A DNA stretch of 64,000 bases, taken from NCBI GenBank assembly GCA_013399015.1, contig VWZX01010081.1, positions 1,718,736 to 1,782,735 on the forward strand, given 5' to 3'. Shown piece after piece: positions 24,063 through 37,064 of this stretch. This stretch comes from Galbula dea (lineage: Eukaryota; Chordata; Aves; Piciformes; Galbulidae). Every line of letters begins with the position of its first letter. Position 1 is the stretch's first letter. The notes beneath the pieces are model-generated. The model searched no databases, was not told where the DNA came from, and was given only the letters and a program-made list of their open reading frames with translations. Both the position numbers and the translations under genes were made by a program.

Positions 24063-25367
24063 AAATCCTCTTTTGCACAAGAGGTGGTGAACAGGGGTTG
24101 GAGGGTCCTTTTCCCCCAAAATATGACAATACACAAACCAGCCTTCATTTCTCCCTTAGTTTTTGCCTCAGAAAGGTGACTCTATAATCTTATTGCAATG
24201 AAGGTACAATGTTCTTCCTACTGGTGTAAGCTGAAGCAGTAGTTTGTATCAGCCAGAGATTTGGAGAGATAGAGCCCATAAAAATTATGTTATCTGACAC
24301 ACATGCACAGGCTGCACATTTTTGGCAGAAAGCAAGTTTCACTTGACCTTGGAGGAAAATGTTCCCAATAGTTTAGACCCAAGGACTCATCTGTGTAATG
24401 TTCCCACCAGCTTTATCTATCTTTGAGCTTTCCACCACCCTTGTCCCATGTATTGTTGAAAAAAATGAGGCCATGATTTCAGTCACTTGCAAAACTAAGT
24501 TGCAGATAAACTTCCTGCAGCAGGGTGAGTCTTTTCATTATGAAAGTTCAGAGCTGGTAATAAAAGGATCCCAATATCTCCCCATGACCACTATGAGCTT
24601 TAGCCAAAAAAAAAGATAATGATTGTGAGTGCATTAATACAGGTGCTGGAGCTCTTGTCAGCATTTCAAATTGCCTCAGCCTGTTAAACATATTAACCCA
24701 CCCTTGAAAATGAAATACCTGCTTGGAGCAATTCTCAATGCATTTCTCATTAAAAAAAAAATTCCAGTTCAGATGTTTGCAAATTGGTTGCTTACATGAT
24801 GAGGTATTTATACAGTATGCCAGGTTTAGCCCCAAAATGTCCCCAGATATTCCTCTGACCTCCAGTGTCTGGAAAAAAAAGAGTTTATTCTTGAATTGCT
24901 GGAAAAAACCAACACCATAACTTTGATGTCTCAGAAGATGATTGGAAAAACACCTCACTGCAGGTTATCACAAAATCTTATTAGTCAATATCTAATTTTG
25001 TTCTGTATCACACAGAAAAATATTACTGTTTTCAAGCTCCTTGGAGCAATGCTAAGATGCAGTATTCACCAGGTAAGGGCTAGTCCTTCCAGACCAGCTC
25101 TCAGCCTCATTGTTTCAACAGTTCTTATAAACACTATCAATAAAAACTCTTACATGTCTTCCCAATAGAAGGAAAGTAAAAAAATATGTGAGGCTAAAAA
25201 CCTCAGTATCACAGCAAGCACTATTCATGAAATCAGTCAGAAACAACTGAGACCTGTGTCAACACCACTTGTCATGGTGCTGGGCATGAAGTGGTTGTTC
25301 ATCACATGGCAGAGCAGAGCTACAAAGCCAGGTTTCCTTCTCCTGCAAGAGATTTTGCCCTGGACAT
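24063..25367. other. Unique sequence; no gene seen
   Basis: AT-rich unique sequence. A 136-codon minus-strand frame at 24548-24958 overlaps plus-strand frames and is rich in Phe, Asn and His. No domain is recognisable, so I take it as chance. Confidence 0.5.
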
Positions 25368-25925
25368 CTAGCTCACCCTGAGCCAGCAATGTGCTCTTGT
25401 GGCCAAGAAGGCAAGTGGGATCCTGGGGTGCATTAAGAAGAGTGTGGCCAGTAGGTGAAGGGACATTCTCCTCCTCCTCTACCCTGCCCCACTGAGGCCA
25501 TATCTGGAGTCCTGGATCCATTTCTGGGCTCTCCAGTTCAAGAGACACAAGAAACTACTGGAGAGAGCCCAAAATAGTTGCTGAGGGGACAGGAACATCT
25601 GTCCTAGGAGGAAAGGCTGAGAGCCCTGGGGCTGGTTAGCCTGGAGAAGAACAGACTGAGAGGTGATCTACTCAATGTTTATCAGTATCTAAAGGTAAAG
25701 AGGATGGGACAAGGAGTGACAGGCACCAACTGGAACACAGGATATTCCACCTAAACATAAAGAAATATTTCTTTTCTCTGAGGTTGCCAGAGCACAAGAG
25801 GCTTCCCAGAGAACTTGTGGAGTCTCGTTCTCTGGAGAGATTCCAAAGCCACCTGGACATGATCCTGAGCAACCTGCTCTAGGTGACCCTGCTTTAGCAG
25901 GGGGATTAGACTAGATGACCTCCAC
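25368..25925 (+). mobile_element. CR1 LINE, 560-bp copy lacking its extreme 3' tail
   Basis: It starts within the ORF2 C-terminal coding (TGAGCCAGCAATGTGCTC, then TTGTGGCCAAGAAGGCAA and TGGGGTGCATTAAGAAGAG). It continues through the GAGGAAAGGCTGAGAGCCC, AGCCTGGAGAAGAACAGAC and TTTATCAGTATCTAAAGG segments to GACTAGATGACCTCC. The terminal repeats are absent, so the end is broken or deleted. It closely resembles the copy at 7540-8614 and is probably the same subfamily. Stops and indels interrupt all frames. Confidence 0.93.
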
Positions 25926-26517
25926 TAGGAAGGATTCCTACTAGGAATCAGCAGTGACTCCATGCACAAAGCAATTGCATTATGGACTCCATAGGAAAAT
26001 GAGTCCTGAATAAAATGTTAGCAATAATTAAGGAAATGGAAGAATTCTGGTAGAATATTCATGGTGGCAACAGCCATGTTTATGTGCAGAAAAGTGCAAG
26101 TTTTTATTCAAAAATCAGTGTTTTAACACCATCTCAGTAATAAGGGATATTTAGTTTAAAAAGTCTGATAGTAGATGCTGGATTAATTAACAATGTGTTG
26201 TGAAAATCACAATTCCTCTGACTTTAGAAGGACAAATGTGTCCAGCAGAGAACACATCCACCTACATATGGACATTTCCTAATTATTCATGTGGCTATTA
26301 ATGACCTCTGGCAGCTCATAACACAATGAAAACAGAAGATGATCAACACATGCCATTGGCAAAATAGTACAAATCCTTCCCCATTTCCCTTGAAATAAAA
26401 TTTTTGGCCTTGTTATGGCAGAGAAATAAAATTGAACATGCAGTTTTATTAAGGTTTAAGATTCTCTCTTGTCTTGGCCTCATACTTCCAGCATCTCTCC
26501 TGTGCCAGCACTGATAG
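25926..26517. other. Unique sequence; no gene seen
   Basis: AT-rich unique sequence with no recognisable element. The first bases contain GGAAGGATTCCTACTAGGAA, a short imperfect repeat of the CR1 end next to it. Confidence 0.5.
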
Positions 26518-26582
26518 TTATAGAATCTTAGACTGGTTTGGGTTGGAAGAGGCCTTTAAGGGTCACCTAGTCCAACCCAGTC
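26518..26582 (-). mobile_element. CR1 LINE extreme 3' tail
   Basis: TATAGAATCTTAGACTGG, then GTTTGGGTTGGAAGAGGCC, AAGGGTCACCTAGTCCAAC. This is the final 65 bp of CR1 on the minus strand. Confidence 0.85.
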
Positions 26583-28657
26583 ATGTGGTTGAAATTGTTT
26601 TAAAATCTCTTTTAATTTTCAGCCATGTCAGCTCCTGATTCAGCTCATTGGAAGGTTTCTTAAGGATGGGACTGCTGACTTACATGGACCATGCCTAGTT
26701 GATTTGCACTGGCAGAAGAGGGGATGAAGGGATGATATATTCAGTGCTAAACCACACTTGGACCTGTTTAAACTAGCTGCAAACTTGCTGCCTGATTCAT
26801 CCTCATCCAAAGCAGCACAGATGTCCATGTTCCACAGTGGGGTGTGCAAGCTTTCATGTTGTGTTTGTAACTATTAACCACAGTGCAAAGACCACACAAC
26901 ATAATAAAACAAATTGAAACTGGGAGAGGCAAACTTGTTAGATAAGATGAAAGACTTTGCATTTCACTCAGGAAAAAAGCTTTACAGCTTAGTCATAAAT
27001 ACTTAAAAATCTTGTTTTCTGATTGCATTTTGATACAAGTTAACACATTTAATTTCTGAGTGGCACATATAGCACTAGAAAATCCAATTTGTCCCAATGA
27101 CAAACTTACAACTGGAAGATGCAATTGTTAGTTTTTCAATACAGGTTACCTGCAGGAACCAAGTTCAATCAAGCCCCAGCTGTGGGTTAATTCAGAGTGT
27201 TTATTACAGCAGCTCCCAAATTAAATTAAACCATATTAGTATTTCCTTTAAATTATGGTATCTAGTTCTGAAGTAGCAATGCAAAAGAAATATTTCTGCA
27301 TTTCTTAGTGTAGTGATCTTGAATAGTGCTTTGTCCAATAAGCAGAATGATTTGAAGATGGGAATATTAATTTTTTCCTATTATGTCTGTTTTTATAGAA
27401 GAATATCCTTATTAACCTATTCTAGTTCACAATAGTTATTCTGTATTGAGATAGCTTTAACCATTCAGAAGCCATTTAGGTAAAAAAAAAAAAAGCCCCA
27501 AATGTATGCAGTTATTAAAGTAACATTAACTGTTTTAATATTCACTTTTGATCAGGGCACACATGTTATAAATAAATTCAAATGTTATATTAACCTTCAA
27601 TTAAGAACCAGAAAAATTACAGTCAGCAAGAAAACTATGTCTTACCAAACTTTGCACTGCAACTTTTAAATTCCCTGAGAAGATTTTACTGGAAGTGATA
27701 CTTAACCTTTCTGTGTCATGATCTTGGAATGGCAAGGTCTATGCTTCTATAGCCAGGCCAATTAGCTCCAATTAAGCCATAAATGTCCAAGGCTTGTTCA
27801 GTGGCAGTACAAATTCCCTAGCTTCATCCTATACCTTCAGTAATACACTAAGAGTTAAAAAAACAGAATCATCTTTCAGTAACAGTTTAATGAAACACAT
27901 TTTTATGTAACTTCACCAATAATACCACTCATTTAGTTAGGTTTTAGAGCAGCCTTAAAGAACAAAACTGCTTGGCTACCCTAATTTGAAACTGTAAGCA
28001 CGTTGCCCTAGTGCCTTACAGGGGTGGCTTAACTATCCACCCTGTCTATCCTTCTGGACAATGACCATATAAAAGATTAACATGTTGAGTGTGGTCATTG
28101 TAAAACACCAAATTTATTGGAGTAGTTCATATTTTTTAATGTTTTTTTGAATTTACTCTAGAATATTCCAATCACCTACCCTGAGGAACCAGAGTAATAC
28201 ATCTCTTATTGAAGACATCTAGGAACTAGACCAACCTGAGGTACATGGGGAGATTTCCTTCTTCAAGATGGCATCAAAACCACTAATTTTTTAGTGCTTT
28301 TAGTAAACAAAAGACATCAATTACAAAGGAATAAAATAGGGGCTTTATGGGCTATTCTGGCATTATCAAAAAGATCCAAAGAGAAGGAGAAAATGACAAA
28401 TGATTCTTAATAATGACAATGTTCTCCCTGATTTTCAGTGTGTTTGGGTCACCTACATCACATTTTGCCTTATAACACAATGCCAGCACACACAGGTATT
28501 TGCAGATTCACAGAAAGGTTGTTCTGCTTTCCCTGATCCCCAAAACTATCAGAGAATTTTTAGTGTGTGGGGAGAGAAAGTAATATAGGAAAACTAAGCC
28601 ACAAATGATTTTACAAAAGGTAACATGGCATTTACAACTGCCTGATGTGCCTTTTAA

Positions 28658-28686
28658 TTATTTATTCACTTATTTATTCACTTATT
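28658..28686. repeat. 12-bp tandem repeat, 2.4 copies
   Basis: The unit TTATTTATTCAC occurs twice in perfect tandem and then begins a third time (TTATT). Confidence 0.85.
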
Positions 28687-29173
28687 CCTCTTATATATGT
28701 TCCCTACAGTGAGTCTGGCAAATAACAGTGAAACAAAACATCACAGTAACTATGTCCTTGGTCAGACCAACCACTTTTTATGTCACTTGACAGGAGGTAG
28801 AGAAGAAATGCAAAACCATGATGCAGAGAACGACCTGTGGCTGCAGCTCACCAAAGGGACTCACTTGGTCACACTCAGAGCAAACTCCTCAGCTCTCTAA
28901 ATTCACAAGACCAATGCAAAGGGCAGGTCTCATCAAAATCATCCTGGTCTGCCAAACTTGTAGGAGCTAAGGTTAAAATATCCAAAAGATTTAATGTTCC
29001 TTCTGCATGTAAGTCCTCTGTGGTTTCATGGATTGCCTTCTGGGTTTTGCATTGCTATCTGTGTGTGAAACAAGTGCATGTTGACTGGCACATGAAATCT
29101 GGGTTTGGTTCCTCAAAACAGGGAGAAAGGACTGGACCTCAGGATTTACAGCTGTGAAAATAGAAATTTCTCC

Positions 29174-29296
29174 TTAAATATTTTCAATATTAAATAACAG
29201 TAAATATTACATATTATAAATAATATATAATATAATAGTATTATTGTATTATATATTATTATATCTTAAATATAATCAAATATTAAATATTTTCAA
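29174..29296. repeat. AT-rich hairpin block between 14-bp direct repeats
   Basis: The 14-mer TTAAATATTTTCAA occurs at 29174-29187 and again, identically, at 29283-29296. The 95 bases between are almost all A and T. Inside them, 29219-29237 and 29242-29260 are inverted repeats of 19 bp, matching at 18 positions with the other a T/G wobble, around a 4-nt GTAT loop. This could be an expanded AT repeat, a short fold-back insertion or replication-slippage product. No coding is present. Confidence 0.8.
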
Positions 29297-29556
29297 GTGG
29301 TTTAGGACTCATTCTTTAAAATCTGTTAAATAAAGCTTCTAGGCTGTAAACCTTTTTTGTTCTGTATTAAAATAAAACTATTTGCTGACATTACCTGTAT
29401 TTTGCTGCAAGGTTCCAAAACACATATGCATATTTTACATGTAGTATATTAGTACAGGTATATTATGGCCATGTCACAGATTCAGATTTTGCCATGATCT
29501 TAAAAGATCCTATGGTTGTTTATTGGATTCTCCAGAGTCCTGAAACTCTTGTGTTT

Positions 29557-29690
29557 TAGAGAATCACAGAATGTTAGGGGGATGGAAGGGACCTCTGGAG
29601 ATCATCTAGTCCAACCCTCCCTGTCAGAGCAGGGTCACCTAGAGCAGGTCACACAGGATGGCATCCAGGCAGGTTTTGAATTCACCACAA
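29557..29690 (-). mobile_element. CR1 LINE 3'-end fragment
   Basis: GAGAATCACAGAATGTTAGG, then GGAAGGGACCTCTGGAG, ATCATCTAGTCCAACCC, GCAGGGTCACCTAGAGCAGG and ACACAGGATGGCATCCAGG. This is a minus-strand CR1 tail of about 130 bp, ending near TTTTGAATTC. Confidence 0.92.
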
Positions 29691-31721
29691 TTCACAACTA
29701 AAATACTGCTTAGCCAATAGAGTTATTTTCTCTGTAACATATGCTTTTATGAATATATATGGAGCTGCAGAACTAAAATCAATGCATATATCTCACAAAT
29801 AGTTTAATTTTTATTACCCAGTGGACCTGCTAAGCTCTGTGTGTAAACTTATTCATTTCAATTTCATGTCCCCCCCTTTGTTATATTTTATTTCTTTGTC
29901 CTGCTTTGATCAGGTTCATGACTGATTCCAAACCATGAAGACACTCCTTGCAAAGTGCCTGTGATGTGATGTACTGAGCCTATAAGCTTGAGAACATTAA
30001 CATTAATGAGGATTTCTTGCACATATCCAAGGCAATGGAATTAGGATTATTTTCAGCAACTTGAGAACTGATTTTGATTTCTGTGATATGCATTTCTCTT
30101 CCAGGATTTCCTCTAGAATGCCTCTGAGTGTAACAGGTTTTGTAGGAATTCACCATTGATCATATTTATGAATTTCAAGGACATTTCAGAGTTGTCAGCA
30201 TGAGGCTGCCAGTATTATGTCACTCAAACTGAAGTCTTCTTGACAGTACAGCATTTTCCCCCCAACATTACTGACACATCTCCAGAGCAAGTCACCTGTT
30301 ACATTCAGTGGTCTGTAGCTGACACTTCTTTTCCATGCCTGAACATTACTCCACTATAATTAAAAATTATTTTTCCCCTTCAATGGCTTTGAAACAGATA
30401 AATCCATTTGTAACACAAGCCAGACAATTTTGAGACTGTGAAGACACATCACATTTCCCACATTTTGCTCTTCTGCAAAGGTTTTGGTCACACTAGGAAC
30501 AAGACACCTACTGAAGAGCATCTAGGATAAAACTCACAAATTTGGGTGTTCAATTTACCAGGAAATGCAATGAGGTTTTAAACATTTAAATTAAAAGCAT
30601 CCCACATGGCTCTGGTATCTTGCTGAAGAGTTTGCCAATTCAAAAGGGTGTCAAGAAGAAGCAATGTTTAACTAGCTGTGAAAGGCATTGATTTTTTTTG
30701 GGAAGGATGAAGTTTTGCCAAAGTGGAAGAAGAAAAATTTAGGCTTCAGAAATTTGCTTGACATAAAGGAATGAATGGTGGAGATTCATTAATCAAAGTC
30801 TACAGGGACATTTTTAATAGCCTTCTTTGTTAGCTATAAAGGGTACCTGCAGGAACTGCCTCTGCTAGAAACCTTGTTCATACTTAAACTCCACTAATAA
30901 GATGAAAATTGCTGATATCACTTTGAAGAACACATAAAAGAGTAATTTGGGCAAAGATAGGCTTGAAGAATGCACAGTTCATGAAAGCATCTGAGAGTGC
31001 TTATTTGAAGCTTCCTCTTGGTTGTGTCTATTGACACAAAAGCATCTCAACAGAGCAGACCACATTAAACAAAGGAAAAGAGCAGATGTGCCTCTCATCT
31101 GCTGTCTTCAATGACTGGACAGAGACAATTGTTTGGGGGTTAGTACATAGAGAGCAAACCAATTCTTTAGATTTTGCATAGCAAATCTCTTCATTGCTGT
31201 AATTTGCCAATGAAATGCCTGCAGTTAAGCCTATCTGTCTCCTCTGAATTCATCTTGACAATGAACTTAATATATTTTGGGGAGTATGTCAGGTTTTGTG
31301 CTAAAAGCTTCATTCTAGTCTAACTCTTAACCAAAATCCATAGCCAAAATATTCCTTGAGAAAGGTCATTCCCAGCTCTAAAAGGATTCAGGCAGAAAAA
31401 AATCCAGAAGCAAATATACAATATTGATAATAATGTTAGTGGAGAACTAGGAGAGTTATATCCTGAACTCTAATGTATAAAGTTCTTCTCATGAAAAATA
31501 AATAAATATATAAAAGAAGACAGACTTTTTATGAGTCTTCAGACAAACAGAAAATATCTGGTTTTCCAATTTATATAATCTTAATTTTTCAGCTGGACAG
31601 TCCTGCTCCTTTTAAATTTTACTTTATATTTACCTTGTCCTCTGCAAGATTATCCTGCACAGCATTTGGGGAGGATCTCCAAAAAAGATTTATTTATTTA
31701 TTTTTCAGAAATAATTATAAT
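29691..31721. other. Unique sequence; no gene seen
   Basis: AT-rich unique sequence without recognisable repeats, RNA genes or coding exons. Confidence 0.5.
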
Positions 31722-31757
31722 ATTCAAGGTCCCTTCCAACCCCTGACATTCTGTGAA
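31722..31757 (+). mobile_element. CR1 LINE terminal scrap
   Basis: AAGGTCCCTTCCAACCCCTG followed by ACATTCTGTGA matches the last 30-odd bases of a forward CR1. It is short, but the motif is distinctive. Confidence 0.7.
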
Positions 31758-34700
31758 TATCCTCTATTTCAGTCCTTTTGTTCTGGTGATTTTGTGTCTG
31801 CACCATTAAGAAAACTATGACCTTTTGGGAGGGGGAAGACCTTGATGTAGAACCACTAAATTATCTTTACTCTACTGTAATACAATCTCTACAGCAGTAT
31901 TCAGTAAAAGCAATCAGGCCATATTTTCCACTCATGCTTATGTAAATCAAATATAAATCATCTGAAGCCAGCAGGTGTGACCCAGTGAGAACAAGTTCCC
32001 AGCTGTTAAGTATGGGCTTAGTCAGGAAAGATTTGTTGGATTCTGTGGTTTATGCTAAATGCAAATAAAGAGCAGATTTATCTTTGCTCCTGGTTTCTAG
32101 AACATGGTTGGAATTGGGGCTTTTGGACCACTTTGTCACTTTTTTTCTTCCCTGGGTGTATAGAGTTTGTTAATTACTCTAAGTGGAAGGAGTTATGATC
32201 CCATTCAGGCTCTGACTCAGCCTCAACACTCACTGACATCCTCCTGTCGCCTGAGCATCCTCCTCTTTACATTTATCACACATAATAGAGGCAATTTCCT
32301 GACAAACTGCAGAACCAAAGGGAGAAATAATGTATCCCCAACTTACCATCCTTTTGGAGTCATTCCTTCAGGGTTCAAGCTCAAATTCCCAACCCTGAGC
32401 AGCAGCAAATACTCCATCCTTTTTTTTTTTGTTTTCCTTTGCATTAATCATCTGTCACAGAGATGCCTTTTGAAGCCACAAGGCATCATGCCACAGGGTT
32501 GAAGGGCAGTATCAAAGAACATTTTACCTTTCTTGATGTCTTGTTTATCTATTTGTAAAGTATGCTAATCCCAAACTATCTGATATAACCTGGCTTGCCC
32601 TGCAGCTCTACTGAACACAACATTTTACATGTCTGAGAAGAGACAAATAAGTCTGCCTGGGCTGGATAAAGAGTTTATAGAGCTTCCTCATGCAGTGACA
32701 GATGAATATACATCCCTCCTTGTACAGACCAAATGCATGCAAACATCAAAATCAAATTTCATTTCTTCTCCATCAAATAAGACAGAGGCTACTGTATTCC
32801 ACAAGCAATCATTATTATCTACTCTGGCACTAGTATTTCTGTTCTCCTAAATTCTGTTAGCTTGGCCTTTGGAAGATTATTCTCTGTGATTAGATAGTGG
32901 ATGTAATGTGCTCAAATGAGTGGTTGTATCAGTTCACATGCACAACTGACAATGTCTAGGCATTGATACTGGGAAAACCAGATCCTTTCTGTTTTGAATC
33001 CCAAAAATTTGGGCAGAAGATAGTGATCTGTTAAATAAAGTGACATCACATTAGAGAGAACAGGCTCTGTTTTCCCAGCCCTAAATTTACTAACATTTCT
33101 CTAAAATTCCTCAGTACAAGCAGACATGCAGTACCAAATCTGACATCTAAAAGAAAAAATTCTCCCCAGAACCTGCCAAATCACCTGTTCTTAAAGTTAC
33201 AGGTTAAAGTAAAGAATGAATCTTTTTTCCCTTAGCATATAACTTTCTGGGGAATAAAACACACTAGTTGTTTCAAAACCTTATCTTATAAAACTAATAT
33301 TTCCATTTAATAAAGCAGATCCATTAAGAGACCAAAGCCTTATTACATCTAAGGATTTAAATTACTTAATGGAATGTAAACCAGAAACAAAACATTAAAC
33401 TGATGGCTATCAGCAGTCCTGAGCTGCCATAGGCTTAATTGCTGTTTTCTGGACAATATTCATCAGTCAAACTCAACTTGGAGGGCTCCACATCTGAATA
33501 GCTGATGGTGCAGTCAGTGGCTGGTGCAGGGCTGAGGCTCAGATCTAATGGTCCCACACAAACTTCAGAGCTCAGTTCCTGGGTCTTTAAAGGCTTTGTA
33601 TAATCAGCCCAGTGTAATTCCACCTGATACAACTCAGGTCTGTCTTTCTGCTGCCTGTGCTAGATTCTGGTCTTCAGAGATCACCCTTGGAACCATTTCA
33701 TCAACCCCCATGCAGAGCCAGGGCTTGAGCCTTGCTTCTACCACCACCAGCCTTTTCCTTTTATGTGTCTGCCTCAGTTTAAAAACCATTTAATTAGGGT
33801 CTAGTGTCTGCTTTTATGAACAGATATTAATATGTGTTTGGGCACTACTATTATTAAAGAGTTATATTTTTCCACTAAAAGATTATAACTTTTATAGGTT
33901 TCTTTATACAATTAATTCTGTTTTAAACAGACATAGCAGCAGAAAGCAATAGTGAGAGTTCAGCTCTTCTTGAGCCCTGGAATCAGGAATCATTCAAGCA
34001 AGTAAACTCAAAACAGCTGCAGTAATTGGCTGAAATTACCACTTTTAATGACACAAATTATACCAGAGTGATGTTTAATGAAAGCTACAATTCCCAGCTT
34101 CTATATGCAAAATTTAAAACATTCTCCTAAACTGTGTTGACCTCTCTTGTTTAATACCCTGCTAATCTTTGAAAATTGGAAACAAATGCTTCAATTAAGA
34201 GACAATTAATTGACAATTAATTCAACAATAAGCAGATGGCCAGAAAGAGCATCCTGCTATTAAATGAATCAAATGTGAGAGGGAGCATTTGACCTTTCTT
34301 AGGCAAAGCCTCCCCCCTGTAAAAAAACCCACTTTAAAAGAAGGGGAAAAAAAGAGAAAGCTTGTGGATTCTTTTGTGTCATACTGTGCAGAGCTATAAC
34401 TTTGAAAAATGAAAAGAAAAACCTTATTTACATCAGTATTTTGGTCTAGGGGATAGGAATTGTGAATTAGGGTAGGAATCTAGAGAAATAGCAAGCACAA
34501 GTGCAAGAGGATTTACAATAACTCGTGCACCCCAAGGCCTAATAGAAGAAAATAAAGCCACCATTATCATCAGAACTGCAGATGATCTCATGAAGGGCTT
34601 GTCTACACAGGGAGGTCACCACAGAACAAGCTCTGTGATGAATTTCAAGTGCAGTTAGAACTTTGCTGAGCTCCTCACACAGGCATGACAGCTGCTTTTC

Positions 34701-36239
34701 CATGGTTACAGTGGATGGATGAGGCGCAGTAAGAGGCTCGGGGTGGAAGTGCTCGCTCTGATCCCTCTGCATTAACCAAAACTGGAGTAAAGCACTGAAA
34801 GCACAAAGCAAAGGTCAAGCATGGACTCCAGAGTCCTGATTTACATCATGTCATCTCCTTCTCAGATGTTCTGCAGGTGGGAAAGAGAGAGTTCAGCACC
34901 CTGGGAGGGAAAAAGACTCTTTATATTCATCTTTCCACTCTTTCCCCAATACCATCTCCATGCAAATTAGCCTAAGGGTTTATCATTCTTATTTTATCTT
35001 AGATCATGTCTAACCATTTAGCAGGGGAAAAAGTATGAAGAAAAGCTTTGAGTTCCACACCAAAACTCCCTCAGCCAAGCCAGGACTTCACTCTACATCT
35101 CCAAAAAGATCAAAGCCAAATTCTCAGTGACATGGGGGATATTTTCAAGCAACTTCTGAGAATGGTCCTTCTTCAGCTCATTGCCTCTTTAAGAAAAGAG
35201 ACAAAGTTTGATTTTTCTTCTCACAAAACCATCATATGTATACATATAAATTTATGCTGAATTTGTAATGCAGAGAAGATACAAACCAGTGAAGGCACAG
35301 GCACTCATCCCATGTAGAAAGAATAATGTTTATGGGACAGTAAGTCATTTATTTATTAGCAGAAAAAATGAAATTATTTTGTCACACATCATTTCTGAAA
35401 GATAAATTGATGAAAAAAGATAGACTTGAACAAGGTGAGAGTTCCTCACAAAGAGCTTGACCTACAGATAAACCCATACTGCTGTTCTCCAAATTTTTAT
35501 TTACCCTAGATGACAAAAATAACAAGGTTAATGATGGAGACATATAAATCAAATACTTCAATCTTCCTCCACATAGCACTGCAGGAGCTCTTATTATGTT
35601 TCATTTGATGGGGTATTTTATGCAGTCTGGCTATGACTTCATCTGTAATTTATACTGCATAAACCTTGACACCTTGTGTGGCAGCTGCACATCTGGCTTG
35701 CTAGGGCTTTGGCAAAGGTGAAGCAAGCAGGGTAATCATTCCTCAGACCTGAAGCTGTCTGAGTTCTGTTAATATTCATCAGAAACTCCTGCCCCTTATT
35801 TCAATCTATGTCTCTTAATCCCACCATCAGAACAACTGAATCCAAAAGCCAGAACAGCAAGACCATTAAGCAAATTCATGAATACCTTCCTCATAATACT
35901 CATCTTTCCTATGTCAACATAAGAGGGATGCTTTATTCCTTTCATATTAATAATACATTTGTACTTGACAAAAGGTTTTCTGAAGTATTCCAGAAGTTAA
36001 ACAACCAAATAAAAGTTGCTGTATAAAATCTGATGTGCTCTGTGCCTTCTGCTTGGGCATGAAGGTGTCTGCTGGAAACTTGTAAAACTCTTGACAAAAG
36101 TTTGCTGTGGACAAGAAATATGCAGACAGAAATCATGAAGCTGGGTTTTCTCCAGGTAGTTCCTGGAAACTGGAAGATATCAATGGAACTAGAAATACAC
36201 TTGAACAACATCTAGGGCAAATATGTCTGTATCCCTCAG
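31758..36239. other. Unique sequence with one old repeat; no gene seen
   Basis: Mostly unique AT-rich sequence. It holds the ancient-repeat candidate at 34593-34800 (listed) and a TAATT-rich stretch near 34140-34290 where ACAATTAATT is repeated directly. Minus-strand open frames at 33435-33632 and 34539-34811 are free of low complexity but match nothing I recognise. Confidence 0.5.
34593..34800 (+). mobile_element. Ancient interspersed repeat remnant, probable DNA transposon
   Basis: AAGGGCTTGTCTACACAGGG at 34594-34613, followed by GAACAAGCTCTGTGATGAA and TTTCAAGTGCAGTTAG, resembles the end of an old repeat abundant in turtle and crocodilian genomes, whose copies open with GGCTTGTCTACAC. The far end and any terminal inverted repeat are not visible. 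Family assignment is from memory of the motif and uncertain. It explains part of the minus-strand open frame at 34539-34811. Confidence 0.4.
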
Positions 36240-36412
36240 AGGTCTGGGGACTCCCAGAGCAGTGGTGGAGTCATCATCCCTGGAAGTGTTTAAAAACCAT
36301 CTAGATGTGGTGCTTAGGGACATGGTTTAGTGGCATGGTGGTGATAGGTTGGTGGTTGCACTTGATGGTCTTAGAGGTCTCTTCCAGCCTTAATGCTTCT
36401 GTGGTTCTGTGT
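36240..36412 (+). mobile_element. CR1 LINE 3'-end fragment
   Basis: GTGGTGGAGTCATCATCCC, then CCATCTAGATGTGGTGCTTA, GGGACATGGTTTAGTGGC, GTGATAGGTTGGTGG and CTTAGAGGTCTCTTCC. It ends TGCTTCTGTGGTTCTGTGTG with two degenerate terminal repeats. Same subfamily and orientation as 12066 and 53438. Confidence 0.94.
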
Positions 36413-36754
36413 GATAACACAAGTACAATTTAGGACAGGTCTGACAGAAGCTTTATTAACTATGAGAGACCATTTGGATAACATTTCCCCTCCATTGTGC
36501 TGGTCTCTCCCCAGTGATTACAGAGACCCAGCCTATATATTGTTTCAGGAAAAAGAAAGGTGAGGAAAAAACCAATTATTTCAATGTTAAGAAAGCCAGA
36601 CTTCTTAAGTACCTTGCTAACTGCCACATTTCTACCAGACAGTAAATAAGGTGACAACAGAGAGATGGCTCTTGGTGCAGCTTACAGGAGGGGCACACCT
36701 AGTAGTATCTTAGGTCAGAGGTGGGGAGTTGGAAACAATCACAGCTTTTAGTTG
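36413..36754. other. Spacer between two CR1 copies; no gene seen
   Basis: 340 bp of unique sequence separating two CR1 pieces in the same orientation. Nothing else is recognisable. Confidence 0.5.
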
Positions 36755-37064
36755 AACTGAATGTTGAAAGGAGAGGGCTCTAGGGAGACCTTATTGCAGC
36801 CTTTCAGCATTTAAAGGGGCCCAGAAAATGATGGGGACAGACTTTTTAGCAGGGTCTGTTGTGACAGGACAAGAGGTGATGGTTTTAAACTAAAAGAGAG
36901 GAGATTCAGACTAGATAGAAGGAAGAAATGTTTTTAATGAGGGTGATGAAACACATTGCAGTTCAGGTTGTTTGAGGCTCTGAGCAATCTGATCTAGTTG
37001 ATGATGATGTCCCTGCTGACTTCAGGGCCTTGAAAGGCACTTTCCAACCCAAACCATTCTATGA
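36755..37064 (+). mobile_element. CR1 LINE 3' fragment
   Basis: GGGAGACCTTATTGCAGCC, CAGCATTTAAAGGGGCCC, GTGACAGGACAAGAGGTGA, GATGTCCCTGCTGAC and CCAACCCAAACCATTCTATG, a forward CR1 tail. There is an internal deletion between the GAAACACATTGCAG and TCAGGTTGTTTGAGG segments compared with the other copies. Confidence 0.92.

Larger units (their letters stand above)
26583..29556. other. Unique AT-rich sequence; no gene seen
   Basis: It contains a 12-bp tandem repeat at 28658-28686 and the AT-rich hairpin block at 29174-29296 (both listed). The rest is unique sequence. Open frames at 28400-29157 show no family resemblance. Confidence 0.5.

Noticed and set aside
24548..24958. A 136-codon minus-strand open frame
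   Set aside because: No resemblance to a known family; runs of Phe arise from A-rich tracts on the other strand.
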